Assembly: GCF_039555335.1 (NCBI RefSeq)
Contig: NC_092647.1
Location: forward strand, 11,684,313 to 11,748,312
From: Amphiura filiformis
Taxonomy: Eukaryota; Echinodermata; Ophiuroidea; Amphilepidida; Amphiuridae
Direction of reading: 5' to 3'
DNA: 64,000 nt
The position numbers were made by a program, and so were the translations under genes. Under the pieces are notes generated by a model. The model was not told the origin of the DNA, made no database searches, and saw only the letters and a program-made list of their open reading frames with translations. Below, piece by piece: positions 24,606 through 35,309 of the stretch (position 1 is its first letter; each line of letters opens with the position of its first letter).

Positions 24606-25678
24606 CTGGAACATATGACACTTAGGCCTACATGTTCAATAAGTGTTACAAAAAGGGATGCAATACGGCTACGCAAAGCAAGATACAATGGGTCAATGTA
24701 TAAATGTACAAGTTTGTCCGAAATTTAATTGTAGGCCTAACAACAGACTCAGTAGTAAATTACAGCAAACCTAGGCCTATGCATGTTTGACTAGTGCAAC
24801 ATCGCAATTACATCTATTCCATCAGGCATGCCATATGGCATGAAATCGACCCGCATACTGACCAGTTGTAAGACACACTCGTCAGAGGTTTAGGCCTACA
24901 GTATAGTTCATATTAGGCCTATAGATATCAAACAGATTTGCACATTGTCTGTCTGACCATGTGACTATTGCATGGTCATGATTGATAAGCTTACTGCGCA
25001 TTCATTAAAATGCACTAAAACCACGCAATACAAAAACGATGAATTTATATTTTTAGTCTCATTGTTCTATGATATGTGGAGAACACGTTCGATACATTTG
25101 TTTTTAAATAAAATGGTATTTTGTGGGTAAAATCTCACCTCCAAATCCCCGCCCAAATCACGGTTTCTCACTCCGATGACATCGTCTGTTCTATGAACGG
25201 TGCAACGACGCATGCGTGGCCCAGCACGTGGTAAATATAGCCTACATACATACAGTGTTCAAAACGAGCACATTACATGTTCATTCAGTGTAAAAGTTGT
25301 GAACACCTGAGCTGTAGGCCTACAACACGATTTTATGGGCGTGCACCCAGAGTTATTTGGAGTGTACGGTACCGGGGTACGGTATAGGCCTAAATTTCAA
25401 TATTCGACGTAAGCCTACCCCTATAATAGGGGCCTATTGTCAAGTATTTTTCTATAAACCGCAAAATGTTCAACATGTTCAATGTTCTTTCATTCCGTGC
25501 AAGCTGCAGGCCTGTGTAAAATAAAGTGAGAACAACTGATGATCTCCATAAATAATAGTAACCAATTATAAAAATGGTTTTACAATCAGGCGAGCATTTT
25601 ATGCTATGCCTATTATAGTGTTGTGAAAATTGTAGATTAAACATACAGTGTTCATTTTATGAACATTTAGTGAATGAT

Positions 25679-26057
25679 CAAACACTATGTGTTTAAAAGT
25701 TTCCTCTGACGTTATGTTACGAACACTAAGCATTACAAAAGTGAATGCTGTATGTCAAATAGGCCTTTGTCGAATTTGAACAGGTGGTGTTCTAATGCTG
25801 AACATTTCAAACACTATGTGTTAAAAGTTTCCTCTGATATTATGTTACGAACACTAAACATTCTGAAATTGAATACAGTATGTCAAAATTTGAACAGGTG
25901 GTGTTCTAATGCTGAACACTTCAAACACTATGTGTTTAAAAGTTTCCTCTGACGTTATGTTACGAACACTAAGCATTATGGTTACGAACACCAAGCATTA
26001 TGAAATTGAATACAGTGTGTCAAATTTTGCAGAGGTGGTGTTCAAATGTTGAACACT
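25679..26057. repeat. Three tandem copies of a ~113 bp unit
   Basis: Units begin TCAAACACTATGTGTT and end GTGTTC(T/A)AATG(C/T)TGAACA. Copy 2 spans about 25807-25919 and is the shortest; copies 1 and 3 carry small insertions, including a TAGGCCTTT in copy 1 and a local 20 bp duplication in copy 3. The units belong to the GAACAC family. Confidence 0.85.
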
Positions 26058-26087
26058 TTTTTTTGCCCATCGCATTTCAAGTTAGCT

Positions 26088-26490
26088 CAATAAGCAGTCA
26101 AGTTAGCTCAATAAGCAGTCATTCAGTTAGCTCAATCGTTAAGGCGTTCGACTATGGTGCGAGAGGTTGCGGGTTCGAACCCTGGCGGTGCCTAGTACGC
26201 TCTCGTGGAAAAATTGAGTTAGCTTGAAATTCCCCTGGACAAGGAACTCACTGCTAATTTGTCTCGTTGTAACCCGTACGAAACTCGGGGAGCTGATCCT
26301 GGTTGCGATGGTTATTTGTGGAATGTCTAGGGTGTGCGCTCTTGAAGCAGCAATGGTTTATGGAATGATGTGGGGCCATAGTGGTCAGCGACAACCTGTA
26401 AAGTGTGCTGAGGCTTGTGGAGCACGTCTAGGCGTTGTGCCTGTGCGTAGCGCACTATAAATCACTGCGCTTTTTTTTTTCTTTTTTTTT
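26088..26490 (+). mobile_element. tRNA-derived SINE
   Basis: A Pol III promoter is clear: A box GTTAGCTCAATCGTTAAGGC and B box GGTTCGAACCC. A non-tRNA body of about 270 bp follows, with the phrase CCCTGGACAAGGAACTCACT, and the element ends GCGCACTATAAATCACTGCG followed by a T-rich tail. The layout is typical of deuterostome SINEs (known for the class). Just before the head a 21 bp word containing GTTAGCTCAATAAGCAGTC is repeated twice, a local duplication of the A-box region. Confidence 0.8.
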
Positions 26491-26580
26491 AAATTTCAAA
26501 AACGATGTATCGCAATCGCTCGGCGATCGAGTATAAATTGATCCATTTTGATTTCACAAAAAAAAAACGTATATTGTCCG

Positions 26581-26774
26581 CTATCTTGGAAATTCATTGA
26601 CAAGATTATTTTGTTCGTCATTTTTAAATATTGCATTAACATATTGCGAAAACACTTTGCACATATATCCTGACTGAGTCGGCAAAACACCCTCCATAAA
26701 ACCGCAGTGACCTCCGTGAGACGTCAATACTAGAATCACGTTTTCTTCCTTTCTCATTTCTTCGATGGGAATTG
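26581..26774 (-). CDS. Terminal exon of an ABHD1/3-type hydrolase (paralogue or alternative)
   Basis: A minus-strand exon begins after a TTTCAG acceptor and is open for 64 codons to a TAG at 26583-26581. It encodes IPIEEMR, then VILVLTSHGGHCGFMEG, then GYMCKVFSQYVNAIFK. This aligns with the last exon of the complete ABHD gene at 51027-51238; roughly 28 of the first 50 residues are identical by eye. It enters in the same phase (two bases of a split codon). The GGH.GF.EG motif contains the catalytic His of the family. No exons 1-8 were found between here and 51 kb. It is either a relic of a duplicated gene, the last exon of a gene whose other exons were lost or lie elsewhere, or an alternative last exon of the 51 kb gene through a ~25 kb intron. 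The lack of stops suggests it is recent or used. Confidence 0.8.
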
Positions 26775-26969
26775 CTGAAATTTGAAATAAAAAATATTTG
26801 TTAATCAGATATAAATGTATTGACTTTGGGATAATAGGGGATATAAAACTATGGAGCGTGGGGAATTATAATCAAGCCCATGATATCATGTTATATTCTG
26901 TACGGAAGCACTATAATATTAAGATATGTCGGAAAATGTTGACGGTCATACGTTAAAGATCTCTTAGGG

Positions 26970-27265
26970 CGAATTTCTCGACGGGTGGCTTAGCAATTGG
27001 CTTGTCTAGCCTCAAGGCTTAAGAGGTCGTAAGACCAGGCTTAACTGAAAACGTATTTCCCGAAGCACGGCTACCATAGCCTCAAGGCTTCGTTAGCCCG
27101 TGGGCCAGGCTTGTATATAGGATTAGCCCCAGTCTTCAGTAAAATTTGCATTTCTCGAAATCAGTCTTCTGTAGCCGTAGTCTACGCAAGCCTGTTAGAC
27201 CAGGCTTATACAGCGGCTTTTCTTGGCCCTGCCTCAGAGCAGGTCTTAGGTCGTAAGCCTTGGTC
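26970..27265. repeat. AGGCTTA/TAAGCC-rich repeat
   Basis: Units combining TAGCCTCAAGGCTT with GACCAGGCTTA recur three times at about 80 bp, with TTTCTCGA flanking words. A similar composition occurs at 48010-48195. Confidence 0.5.
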
Positions 27266-27522
27266 TATTTCAATTTACAAATTATTTAAATTGTATCTTT
27301 CATATTTTTGACGTTCTTTCAATTAACATGAGTAAGCAGTCGCGTAACTAGGAGCGGGGGAGCTCTTGCCCCCCCCATGACAAAGGTAAATTAGGCCTAC
27401 TTCTGAGAGTTATTAATTAACCTCAGATTTGGTCATTTTAACCTTAAAAACTCAATTTTTAAGGTTAAATAAATTGCATTTATCCCACTTTTATATCATT
27501 GGCCTATATGTCACCAGCTTTA

Positions 27523-28137
27523 ATAGCTCCAGTGAAGAAACTGATGTGAATTAGTGGGTTTAGAGTACAGGTCCGTGTGGAGAGTATCATCTCTAATGGA
27601 TACCAGTACATCTAGGAAGGGTATTTCCTTGGTTGAGGATTCAGAGGTAAACTTGATAGTTGGATGGAATGAATTGCAGAAGTTGACAAAGTGCTGAAGT
27701 TCATCAGGTCCATGTGTCCACAGAAAGAAAATATCATCGATATATCTCATCCACATGAGGGGTTTCTTGGAGATTGAAGAGAGCAGACGTTCTTCAAGAC
27801 AGCCCATGAAAAGACAGGCCATAGAGGGCGCCATTTTCGTTCCCATACTGGTCCCAAATATTTGCTTGTAGTTTGTGCTGTCAAATGTGAAATTATTGCA
27901 AGTAAGAACAATTTCCATGAGGTCACAGAAAGCATCAAGTTGGTCAGGAGAGTAAGTGGGTTCAAGAAAAGAACGACATGCGTCTATACCCTCGTTTGCC
28001 GGGATATTAGTGTATAGGGCTGAAACATCCATAGTGCAAAGTATGGTGTTAGGCGCAAGGGGCCCATGTGCGTTAACAGCCTTTAGCTTGCGAAGGAAAT
28101 CCATGTCATCCTGAACATACGATGGCAAAGTAGAGAC
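27523..28137 (-). mobile_element. Penelope-like element RT fragment
   Basis: About 200 continuous codons encode a Penelope-type reverse transcriptase: DVSALYTNIP (motif A), FGTSMGTKMAPSMACLFM (motif B region), RYIDDIFFLW (motif C with the catalytic DD), HPTIKFT, IPFLDVLV and TDLYSKPTNSH. These are established PLE signatures, distinct from LINE RT. The frame is intact here but the N-terminal part and the C-terminal continuation are missing. It stops at about 28137, where the PLE endonuclease part begins on the opposite strand. Confidence 0.9.
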
Positions 28138-28660
28138 ATGTGGTTTGAGATGGTGGTCAATGAAAAGAGAAACCTTCTCTGTGACGCTGCCATTGGCACT
28201 AACTATTGCTCGATTGCATGTGGCTCATGTACTTTATGTAATCATGAGATCCACTCTAAACCTAAATGGGGTGGTGGCTCACCAGTCGCACACACCAAGA
28301 AAGGGTCGTCTTTCACTAGTTCTTCCACAGGTGAAAGTCATGTCATCCACAAACACCTCAGTTGTCAGAGTGAGAATGTGGTCTACCTTATCACATGTGC
28401 TAATTGTCAAGTGCAGTATGTGGGAGAGACTGGTCGTAGCCTGAAACCAGACTGACTGAGCATTGTGCCGATGCTCGTCTTAACAGAAATACGCCAGTAG
28501 CTAAACGTTACAACCTCCCAGGACATTCTGCAAATCACATTACTGTCATGTGTATTGACAAACCCCAAAGACTGACACTTTCATGCGAAAGAAACTTGAG
28601 AAAGACTGGATCTCTAAACTTCAGACAACCCAACCACTTGGCTTAAATGTTAAAGATTAA
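28138..28660 (+). mobile_element. Penelope-like element GIY-YIG endonuclease part
   Basis: The plus strand encodes the Cys-containing linker (CGSCTLCNHEIH) and then NVVYLITCANCQVQYVGETG, the GIY-YIG endonuclease signature found C-terminal to RT in Penelope-like elements. Frame changes after GRSLK (about 28448) and again near 28590 separate it from the C-terminal end, whose last codon is a TAA at 28658-28660. In an intact element this would follow the RT on the same strand; here the RT portion is inverted. Confidence 0.85.
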
Positions 28661-29922
28661 CATGCCAGTGTATCTTTAGGCCTATGGATCTTGTTAGCAT
28701 TTATTACTGGACCTACATGTAGGCCTATATGTTTGATGTGTCAATTCACATTTGGCTTTCTTATTGTAGGCCTCGTTGCTTGCTAATATTTTTCCAGCTC
28801 TTAGCAGTCCCTGTATCACTACCTATTTTGGCATATTTCATGTCAATTTGCAACGGTATTTCACTGTGCTTTGGTTTTAGTGATTTTTGGCTTTATCACT
28901 TTCATCCGCAGGCCTATATCTGTACATGCACTGAAATTAAATTTTATCATGCATGGACCACATGCTTTCTTACTTTCTCTGTTTTTCTACCTCCCCTTCT
29001 TTTCAGTATGCATATTACACTTTAATATTTGAGACCTTCATTGACTTGTGTTTTATCCAGCAATTTTTGGCTTATTTTTCACTATACATGTATTGTGTAG
29101 GTCTATAAACATTATTTGTTCTTTATTTAATATGCATTACTTTTCTCATAATATTGCAGTTTGAGTGACATTAGTCCACTTATCCTATCTATTCATTCTC
29201 TACAACCTCTATTGATTGCGACCCCACTTGACATTCACTTCCTGTCAATTAGGACAATACCCTATTGTCCTGTGGTGGTGCTTATTTACATATAGTGTTT
29301 CCCAGTCTAACTTTGTAGTGAATTTGCTCTCAATGAGAGAAGACACAACTTATTTTGCTCTGAGTTTGCTGTCTTTTTTGCTACTTATTTCAATTTGAAC
29401 TTGCCTTCAATTTTTGACTTGAATTTGTTTTTAAACTACAGCATGTAGTTTTTGTTGTTTGCTTTATATTTTGTTGTCTGTCCCTGAAGAAGAGCAGTTT
29501 ATCTGCTCGAAACGTCGGTTGTTTTTTGTCTGTTCTGTGTTTGACTGCTATGTACACAGTGATTTTCATCACTTCCAGTGTACTGTTTCCTGACACTTTT
29601 GTGGGCTCTGGAATTGGCAATTTTTGGCCATCGAACTTTGCCTGTTTTGTGCCTACTCTGGATGTTTGGTTAAGCGTGTCTGTTTATATGCACAGTGATT
29701 TTCATCACTTGTTCTAGTGCAGTTTTGTATTACCATTGATCCTTGTTGTTTTTGCAGGTTCAGCACTTACTTCTGTGGGCCTTGGAACTGGTAAAATTTG
29801 GCTATCGAACTTTGCCTACTTCTTCTGCCTACATTTGCTGTTTTTTGTCCCCCTGCATACTGTCTAGTCTGCATTTTACTTGTTTCCCCACATCAAGTTG
29901 GTGTACCTTGCTTTTTTCTTTC
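28661..29922 (+). mobile_element. Penelope-like element 3' non-coding tail
   Basis: This follows the endonuclease stop and contains the hammerhead-like motif at 29484-29516 and two diverged direct repeats (29549-29643 and 29685-29818). These share ACACAGTGATTTTCATCACT-like starts and (C/T)ATCGAACTTTGCC ends. The end near 29922 is inferred from the matching fragment at 11341-11389 and from the start of the next repeat. Confidence 0.55.
29484..29516 (+). ncRNA. Hammerhead-ribozyme-like core in PLE tail
   Basis: CTGAAGA (CUGANGA core) is followed by a six-base stem GAGCAG/CTGCTC with a TTTAT loop, then GAAAC and GTC (29509-29516), the order of a type I hammerhead with an extremely short stem III. 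One extra A sits between the core and stem II. Penelope-like elements are known to carry minimal hammerheads in their terminal repeats, which fits the location. Activity is not shown. Confidence 0.5.
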
Positions 29923-30356
29923 CTGATGATTTATACTTAAAGTGTATGTAGGTGGGATGAAAAGTTGACGATCAATTGAAAATTTTGATTCTTTCGTATT
30001 GAAGATATCATTTTTTCCCAAAACACAAAATTGGTTTTTTTGGGAAAAAAATCCATATCTTCAATATGAAAGGTCAAAATTTTCAATTGATCGTCGGCTT
30101 TTCCTCCCAGCTATATACAGTTTAAGAATATGTCATTAGATTTATAAAATTTACTTCGAGGACTGTTATATATCAAAAATGTGAAAAATATCAAATTTAT
30201 ATAATTTGTCATAAAATTTGTATTATATCGTGAATTTCAAAAAATGAAAATTATTTGATATCAGAAAGACATTCTTCGTATTCAGAATGCAATTCGACGT
30301 CTGATGTGCTCCCATGTCCCACAAAAAATACTGTCAAAACGCTCATTCCAGATCCC
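29923..30356. mobile_element. TTAA-flanked palindromic element, truncated copy
   Basis: Matches the complete palindrome at 48285-48949: the central hairpin (GATCAATTGAAAATTTTGA arms around a T/A-rich loop, about 29955-30110) and the full right arm ending in CCC and TTAA at 30357-30360. The left arm is missing beyond about 29923, where the Penelope tail ends. Confidence 0.75.
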
Positions 30357-30518
30357 TTAAAGCAAAACTTAAATACTAATTTTGGTTACTTTTTACCCAA
30401 AGGAAGGTAAAGGAGATTACTATAATTATAATGAACTCAAACAAAACCAATGCTGCTGAATACAACATAATATTTATATTTTTAACCCGGGATGGGCACA
30501 TACATGACGTGGTGGAAG

Positions 30519-30856
30519 CTCTATAGTCCGACGGTTCTTTATTCCGACGGTTCTTTAGTCCGAAGGTTCTTTAATCCGACGGTTCTTTATTACGAAGGTT
30601 CTTTATTCCGATGGTTCTTTATTTCGAAGGTTCTATAGTCCGAATTTTGAAAACGGTTCTTTAGTCCGAATATGAAAATAGACTCTATAGTCCGAATTTA
30701 AGAAAGGGTTCTATAGTCCGAATATGGAACTAGGCTCTATAGTCCGAATTTAAAAAAAAAGGTTCTATAGTCCGAAATTGCAAAAGGGTTCTATAGTCCG
30801 AAACGGATACCGTGTTCTTTAGTCCGAATTGATAAACAGGTTCTATAGTCCGAATT
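30519..30856. repeat. Two-period minisatellite, GGTTCTWTAGTCCGAA
   Basis: Sixteen copies of a TTCT(T/A)TAGTCCGA core. The first eight repeat every 16 bp (for example ACGGTTCTTTAGTCCG). The next eight repeat every 26 bp (one of 28), with a variable A-rich ten-base spacer added. The switch is sharp at about 30643. Confidence 0.9.
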
Positions 30857-30859
30857 TTA

Positions 30860-31868
30860 CTTTCATCATTTGTTTCAGTGTCAAATCATCATTCATTTAT
30901 TTATTCTTGAATTTGTTCGAGATTTTTTTCATTAGCTCTTTCTTAAAATCCCTATCTCATTTTTGTTTGTTCTATATTCAAATTTCTTTCGTTCTATCTT
31001 TATTATATTCTTTCTTTCTTCTCCCTGTTCTTTCTTAATGTTCATTATTTTGTTCATTATCTTTGTATTCATTGTTCTTCTTTTGGACTTCCTTTTAGTA
31101 TTTATTCAGTTGTTTCATGTGTTCTTTCAGTTATTTTTTTTCACTTGTTCTTTCATTTATTTTCTTTCATTGTGTCTTTCCTTCTTTTGTTCTTTTTTGT
31201 GTGGGGGTGTGGGGGTGTGTTTGTGTGTGTTTGTACTTCTTCAGGTTTCTTTATATTTTCGTTCCATCCATTAGTTTTCTTTTCGTTTCTGATGGTGTAA
31301 AAATATGTCAACATTTTGGAGCAAATATATTCAAATTTCACGATATCTTTGCTAAACGAGTTACAAGGAAAACAAGGAAAATTGGTTTTGCAAAATAGTG
31401 GCATTGATTGCAAAGGGCAAAATAATTTGACCCGAAACATAAACTCTTTATTTGGATTTTCCATCACGGAACAAAATATTTATGACGGAAAAGCTAGATA
31501 TAGCTGATTTAAAAAGTTATATTTCATTATTTCCGTGCTAGAAAAAAATGGGCGTGGCAATTGGCCATATTGATGACGAAATGTGATTCTTACTGGCATT
31601 AAGGTCAGAACTGGGTATGCCGATGATGTTATTTGATAACGTTTGCACGTAGGGAAGGGGGCTGTCATTTTCTTCGGAAGGAAGGGGTCATGGATTTATT
31701 TATTTGGGAGTCAGGATAAGTATCCCCCCCCGTAGTGCCGCCAATGAACATAATAACTCTGACCCTAATTTTAACTCTAATTATAACGTAAATTTAGGAA
31801 ACTATAAATTTAGCCCTTTTCGGTATAATGACTCTCTCAAACTAATAGGCTAGATGTCCCCATACTTG
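30860..31868. other. Low-complexity T-rich, then unremarkable DNA
   Basis: 30880-31200 is strongly pyrimidine/T-rich (TTCTTTC words) and 31198-31230 is a GT-rich run. Frames here encode only Phe/Leu/Ser-rich low-complexity peptide, which I do not treat as genes. Nothing is supported in 31300-31868. Confidence 0.5.
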
Positions 31869-32000
31869 TAGTACCCGTACCCGTACCCATGGCTCCGAAC
31901 CCGTACCCGTACCCGTACTCATGCCCTATCTTGGCTTTGGACCCGTACCCGTACCCGTACTCATGGCCTGGGACCCGTACCCGTACCCGTACCTGTTAAC
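31869..32000. repeat. (CCCGTA)n hexamer array in three blocks
   Basis: Three blocks of ACCCGTACCCGTACCC separated by similar spacers (CTCATGGCC- or CATGGCTCCG-like), so the array is a higher-order repeat of about 45-60 bp. Confidence 0.85.
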
Positions 32001-34937
32001 TCCGCTCATGCACTGAGTCCTCTGATGATAGACACAATCAAAACAATAGGTTACATGGATGGGGTTGGGTGGGGAGTAACACAAGCATGGATCCAGATAT
32101 AGCAAGTGCCCTAAATTGTAACCTGGCCCAGGGCCCTGAAAAAGGTAAATCTAGTCCTGGCTACACAAAATGTACATGTAGGGCCTACGCTACACACAGG
32201 GTAGATACCAAGGGGGTGACACTAAATTCACGGTTGTTCTATTAGCAACGCAAAATCTATGAAAAATTCAGCTGGTTTACTAGCTAGAAAGTGAGGCCAG
32301 TTATCGATCCGTTATAGCTCGTTATGAATAATTCATGTTCGACCCCTTGGATCATGTTAATTGAGTTTGGCAAATAACAACGTTGTTAGTTTTGCGAACT
32401 TTGCCTGTTCAATGAGAGTATAGCACGCCCCCAATACATCTGGGCACAAACCAGGCGAAAACGATCCAGATGAAATGGCGGACGGGTATTCCCATCAGGC
32501 ACCAGTGATATGTTTTTTCAAAGAAAGTCTACTAATTTGATATGAAATGACATTTTGCAGTAGCAAAGTCAAAATTAGGACTTGCTGTCAATAATATGAA
32601 GGAAATATGTGACAGAGGCAAGGTGGGAAATACAAGTAGTATTTAAGTTATAATAACCTTTGATACACGACCTGACCTTCCATCATGGCGCCATGATTCG
32701 TTTTATGTATTTCTATTATGCTCTCAAGTAAAATAAAATACCAATCTGCGCTGAGCAGACAATGTTACTTGGCTCCCAGCATGAATTATTGATTTTATAC
32801 TGAGGTAAAGAAATGCACAGTGTATGTGCATTATGTGCAAGCATACTCCAAATATTTACGGTAAATCTGAATAGTGCAGTGGTCACATGGTGACATATCA
32901 TGTGTTCGGGAAAACACGTGGCAACATTTTAAGATTTCAGGCTTGTTTACTAGTTAATTGCCATTTGTACTCTTTATTATTTATCTTTGTTAATTAACAT
33001 ATATTTTAAATGCTGATAAATCGTGGTTGGCTGCCCATGATATCTGTTAAATTCAATGTTTTATGAATATAATTCTACCACGCAGAGGGGGTCACGCAGC
33101 AGAATTTCACATCACCTGACTTAGCTAGATTTCGAAGCTCTGCTCTTCAAATTCATGTAACTTTCAAAGTTTATACATTTAATATATTTAATAAGATACT
33201 ATTTTTTTGTTATAACCAACTGGTACACGAAATATACTAGCTTATCACCTATACAGAAAGGTGATTATCAGCAAATTCACATGGCCGGCATATATGCAGC
33301 CATTCTCCGTCTGGATAACATGACTGTCGCCCTCAATACGTCTGGGCGCAAATTTAAATAACAATACGCTATTTACATATCAATGTGGCCTCATGCTAAT
33401 TTCTAGCGCCGTTTCCAGGCCTATTCCGTGTAGATACCTACATTGTCATGATTGTGACAGCCTCCCGGACAGCCTCCAGCCTATGCATACTATATGCCAC
33501 TCATAGGCCTACATGTATACTACATCTGACTACATGTAGCATTCACACTCTGACTGATAATAATAATATGTTGATAGGGTATTAATAGGCATGTCCACTA
33601 AAAATTGAAGTACTTTTAAATTGATTCAGACCTAACTTATTGGCTGGGAATTGATGAAAGAAACATTTTGGCGTTTAAATAATCTTAATCGGACGTTTCA
33701 TTCCAGAGATATGGCCTTTTGAGTGTTACGGTTTTAAATAGGGCTGCTAGAACATGTTAAAAAGTTAAAGTCCAAAAAGGATTACTAACAGAAAGTGCAA
33801 TTTTAAGGTACTTTTTCTTAATGTATTTATTAACTAGCGTTATCTGGAACATTATATTTGCTTATAACAACATGAAAATAAGATCATCCTGAAAATTTAA
33901 TCGATTTTGTTGACATACAACAAAAATATAAATTTGCTCCAACTCAAAGGTTATCTTTAATACATTGAGCAATACACTGTGTGTGCATGGAAGCCATGAT
34001 GGATAGCATATGAAATGAACATGGTAGTGAGAAGTGCATGATTTGAGATGGGCCGCGGTAGGCTTAAACATTCTTAAATTTCTTAACATCCTGTACATTT
34101 TGTCTTCAAAAATAGTTACATTTTATGACTATGTAAGTTTGCTTGTCTGATTCACTCCAAATTCGGAAATAATTGCGTTTGAACACCTGATGCACGGAAT
34201 GGTGTCACTTCAACCTGTTGTAGTTCTCATCTCATTAAATTTTTCATTAAAAAAAGTTGATCTCTGCATGGAGGAAGGTCCTCTCTATTTACTGACCAAT
34301 CAGGAAAAAGTTTGGTTAATGTTTTCCGGTGGAATCAGGAATTTCTTGAAACACCCTGATATAGGCCTACATTTGGATCAAAAACAAGTATGTACGCCAT
34401 TTAACAGGCCTGGGATTTCTTGTATCGATCAGTTTCTCCATAGACAATACGTGTGTGAGTGCACGCACACAGTAAATGAAAAATCGTTCTAGTGGAAACT
34501 GTATGGACAGTGGGCATCCCTAGTATTAAGGGTAAGTGTAGGTAATTGGAGACCCGTAGGAATAGGAGACCATTAAGCTAAAACCAGACCTCACTGGCTG
34601 CACAGGGCTGCTGTAGCGCCATCTATAGTTTGTAACAACACTCTTGTAACATTTGCAGTGCATCGGAGCTAGAGGTCGACATTTATAAATTTCTGGCAAT
34701 TTTAATAGTTTATAGAAGTGGGTTAGCCACCACAAAATACTAAATAGTCATTGTGTGTAGTGGTATGGGTGATTCAATGCCACAATAAACAATGTCTGAT
34801 TAATAATAGGTAATCTCATTAATCAATTAATTTATGTTCACCATTTTGTTACCAAATATAGAGTAGAAGTTCCGGAAGAGAATACAAAACCTTTTAAGTG
34901 TGTGTCATCCATGTTTATGTAAATTATTCAAATGAGC
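32001..34937. other. Gene-free stretch
   Basis: No exon supported. One 25 bp phrase containing CAATAC(A/G)TCTGGGC(A/G)CAAA occurs at about 32432 and again near 33330. Several TAGGCCTA-type sites occur. Confidence 0.4.
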
Positions 34938-34941
34938 TTAA

Positions 34942-35303
34942 CGGGGGGTACTACACCCCTGGCCAATTTTTTGCCTATTTTTGCATTTTTCTCAAAAATT
35001 ATAGCACATTTGTGACAAGTAAGATATGTATATATAAGGGCAAGAACTACAACTACTATATTGAAAATTCAGCAACTCAAAGCAAGTAGTTATTGATTCA
35101 TTGATCAAATATTGGTTTTCCCTCATTTTTGACTGTAAAAAATTAACTCCACAACTGTTGTCTGTGCTGAAATAAATATTTCCAGTGCAGTAGTGTAGTC
35201 CTTGCCCCTATAATATACATATCTTACTTGTCCCCAATGCGCTATAATTTTTGAGAAAAATACAAAAAATAGGCACAAAATTGGGCAGGAGTGTAGTACC
35301 CCC
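34942..35303. mobile_element. TTAA-flanked palindromic MITE, copy B
   Basis: Same family as 15769-16121: GGGGGGTACTACACCCCTG at the left and GTGTAGTACCCCC at the right, flanked by TTAA at 34938-34941 and 35304-35307. The interior is again a long imperfect palindrome. Confidence 0.85.
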
Positions 35304-35309
35304 TTAACG

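Noticed and set aside
26112..26185. Functional tRNA gene
   Set aside because: A and B boxes are good, but the acceptor arms do not pair and a long SINE body follows.
27747..27965. Separate minus-strand gene
   Set aside because: It is an out-of-frame reading of the Penelope-like RT.
30519..30856. CRISPR array
   Set aside because: Repeats are tandem with constant A-rich spacers rather than unique ones, in an animal genome; this is a minisatellite.
30829..31274. Membrane protein genes in T-rich frames
   Set aside because: Frames are Phe/Leu/Ser repeats of low-complexity TTC/TTT DNA, without start context, splice sites or homology.
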